Positions 5,591-5,978 of a stretch of DNA of 5,978 bases are shown here, piece after piece. Under the pieces are notes generated by a model. That model worked only from the letters and a program-made list of their open reading frames with translations. It did no database searches and had not been told where the DNA came from. How positions within the stretch are numbered: the stretch's first letter is position 1; every line of letters starts with the position of its first letter. This DNA is from CAYUHZ01 sp964444625. GTDB lineage: Bacteria > Patescibacteriota > Patescibacteriia > Patescibacteriales > GWC2-42-12. The translations under genes and the position numbers were made by a program. Where the stretch lies: assembly GCA_964444625.1 (NCBI GenBank), contig CAYUHZ010000051.1:1-5978 (forward strand), given 5' to 3'.

Positions 5591-5645
5591 AGGAAACCCC
5601 GCATGAAAAAAGCCGTCCCGTTAGGGCGGCTTTTGAGTGCGGGGA
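5591..5645. repeat. GC-rich dyad element 2 enclosing a terminator hairpin
   Basis: The element starts with AGGAAACCCCGC (5591-5602), an exact 12-base copy of 5522-5533, 69 bases away. An outer arm CCCCGCA (5597-5603) pairs with TGCGGGG (5638-5644), mirroring the CCCCGC/GCGGGG ends of element 1. The interior differs from element 1 and holds the hairpin listed separately at 5606-5634. Shared ends with different centres suggest two members of one repeat family, or a duplicated border. This is inference from two copies only. Confidence 0.6.
5606..5634 (-). terminator. Intrinsic terminator for the minus-strand gene
   Basis: AAAAGCCG (5608-5615) pairs with CGGCTTTT (5627-5634), and CCC (5617-5619) with GGG (5624-5626), across the loop GTTA, with a single unpaired T at 5616. 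Read on the minus strand, the hairpin is followed by six T residues; on the plus strand by only four. It therefore best serves the convergent gene whose stop is at 5671-5673, about 37 bases upstream in that direction. Confidence 0.8.
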
Positions 5646-5670
5646 GGACGTTATTTATATTTTGGGCTAT

Positions 5671-5978
5671 TTACCAAGTTGCTGTGTATTCAGATTCAGT
5701 GACAGCAGCATCTTTCCTGGTCATGGATTTAGTTATTTCAACCTTGGCATTGTCGCAGCCGCTGATTCTTAGCGCTTCTTTCATCCAGTCTCCCATGCGG
5801 TTTTCGATATAGGTATCGATTTCTACAAATTCTATGATATGGAGAACTGCGCTGTTTTCGCTTGATTTGATAACTTCAATTGAGCTCGGTTGGTAATAGG
5901 CGCTGATAATTGACCCGGCTTTTTTTAATAAGAAACTCGGTGAACCGAATTTATAAAAAATGCACAAATCACTCTCAG
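5671..5978 (-). CDS. Uncharacterised protein, C-terminal part; tentative V4R/heme-NO-binding/DUF2378-like domain (5' end outside window)
   Basis: The frame is open from the right edge to TAA at 5673-5671, giving about 101 visible residues. A TTG at 5967-5965 could be read as a start, but the frame continues upstream with E-S-D to the edge and no good start or ribosome site is visible, so I treat the gene as truncated by the window. The visible part reads FYKFGSPSFLLKKAGSIISAYY, then alternating strands (SSIEVIKSSENSAVLHIIEF), a helix with GDWMKEALRISGCDNAKVEI, and a last strand ESEYTATW. A helix-strand pattern ending in '(C/S)EYxxxW' recalls the C-terminal part of V4R, heme-NO-binding and DUF2378 proteins, which often end 'GDPYCEYxxxW'. 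The usual Gly-Asp-Pro and Cys are not present (DAAVTESEY instead), so the match is weak. There is no signal peptide or membrane segment in the visible part. It converges on groEL and ends before its own terminator at 5606-5634. Confidence 0.75.
   Translation of the reverse strand, partial: ESDLCIFYKFGSPSFLLKKAGSIISAYYQPSSIEVIKSSENSAVLHIIEFVEIDTYIENRMGDWMKEALRISGCDNAKVEITKSMTRKDAAVTESEYTATW

Noticed and set aside
5522..5645. CRISPR array or tRNA gene in the GC-rich gap
   Set aside because: Only two copies of a 12-base repeat with palindromic interiors; no regular spacers, and no cloverleaf with a T-loop GTTCGA-type sequence.
5582..5812. Plus-strand frame with a hydrophobic translation, possible small membrane protein
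   Set aside because: It starts in the GC-rich hairpins, lacks a ribosome site, and its hydrophobic part is the antisense of the better-supported minus-strand gene.
5965..5967. TTG as the start of the minus-strand gene
   Set aside because: The frame stays open to the window edge and no Shine-Dalgarno is visible, so the gene more likely begins outside the window.

Overview
The window holds the 3' part of an F-type ATP synthase operon (end of atpA, then complete atpG, atpD and atpC), followed on the same strand by a groES-groEL chaperonin operon. At the right edge is the 3' part of an unrelated gene on the opposite strand. The DNA is moderately AT-rich with very AT-rich intergenic gaps, and the standard genetic code fits every reading frame. 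The diverged subunits (a long gamma with an insertion, a variant DELSEED loop in beta), the weak or absent Shine-Dalgarno sequences, the HrcA/CIRCE control of groESL and the GC-rich hairpins in AT-rich spacers suggest a Candidate Phyla Radiation (Patescibacteria, Parcubacteria-like) genome. That placement is an inference from general resemblance and was not tested by a search.

Layout. Bases 1-226 encode the C-terminus of the alpha subunit, and 299-1270 encode gamma. Bases 1293-2681 encode beta, whose stop codon shares one base with the start of epsilon (2681-3142). Together these are the catalytic head (alpha, beta), the rotor shaft (gamma) and the regulatory shaft subunit (epsilon) of the F1 sector. 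The other ATP synthase genes would lie to the left. Bases 3143-3396 are non-coding apart from a very short reading frame. They hold a strong sigma70-type promoter (TTGACA-N17-TAATAT, 3257-3285), a CIRCE operator over the expected transcription start (3293-3319), and a leader of about 105 nt with a possible hairpin and a 7-codon upstream reading frame that overlaps the groES start as ATGA. groES (3397-3690) and groEL (3801-5462) follow. The 110-base gap between them holds a nested inverted repeat that ends 9 nt before the groEL start.

After groEL there is a textbook intrinsic terminator (5475-5510) that could work in both directions. Next come two adjacent GC-rich dyad elements (5522-5580 and 5591-5645) sharing the 12-base sequence AGGAAACCCCGC. 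The second contains a hairpin oriented to terminate the convergent gene at the right edge. That gene (5671 to beyond 5978, minus strand) encodes a protein I can match only tentatively, to the C-terminal part of V4R / heme-NO-binding / DUF2378-like domains.

The core genes are ordinary housekeeping genes and I see no new multi-gene system. The items worth a second look are non-coding: the groES-groEL stem, the groES leader, the bistable GC-rich element, and the one good Shine-Dalgarno site, which precedes a 6-codon reading frame instead of a gene.
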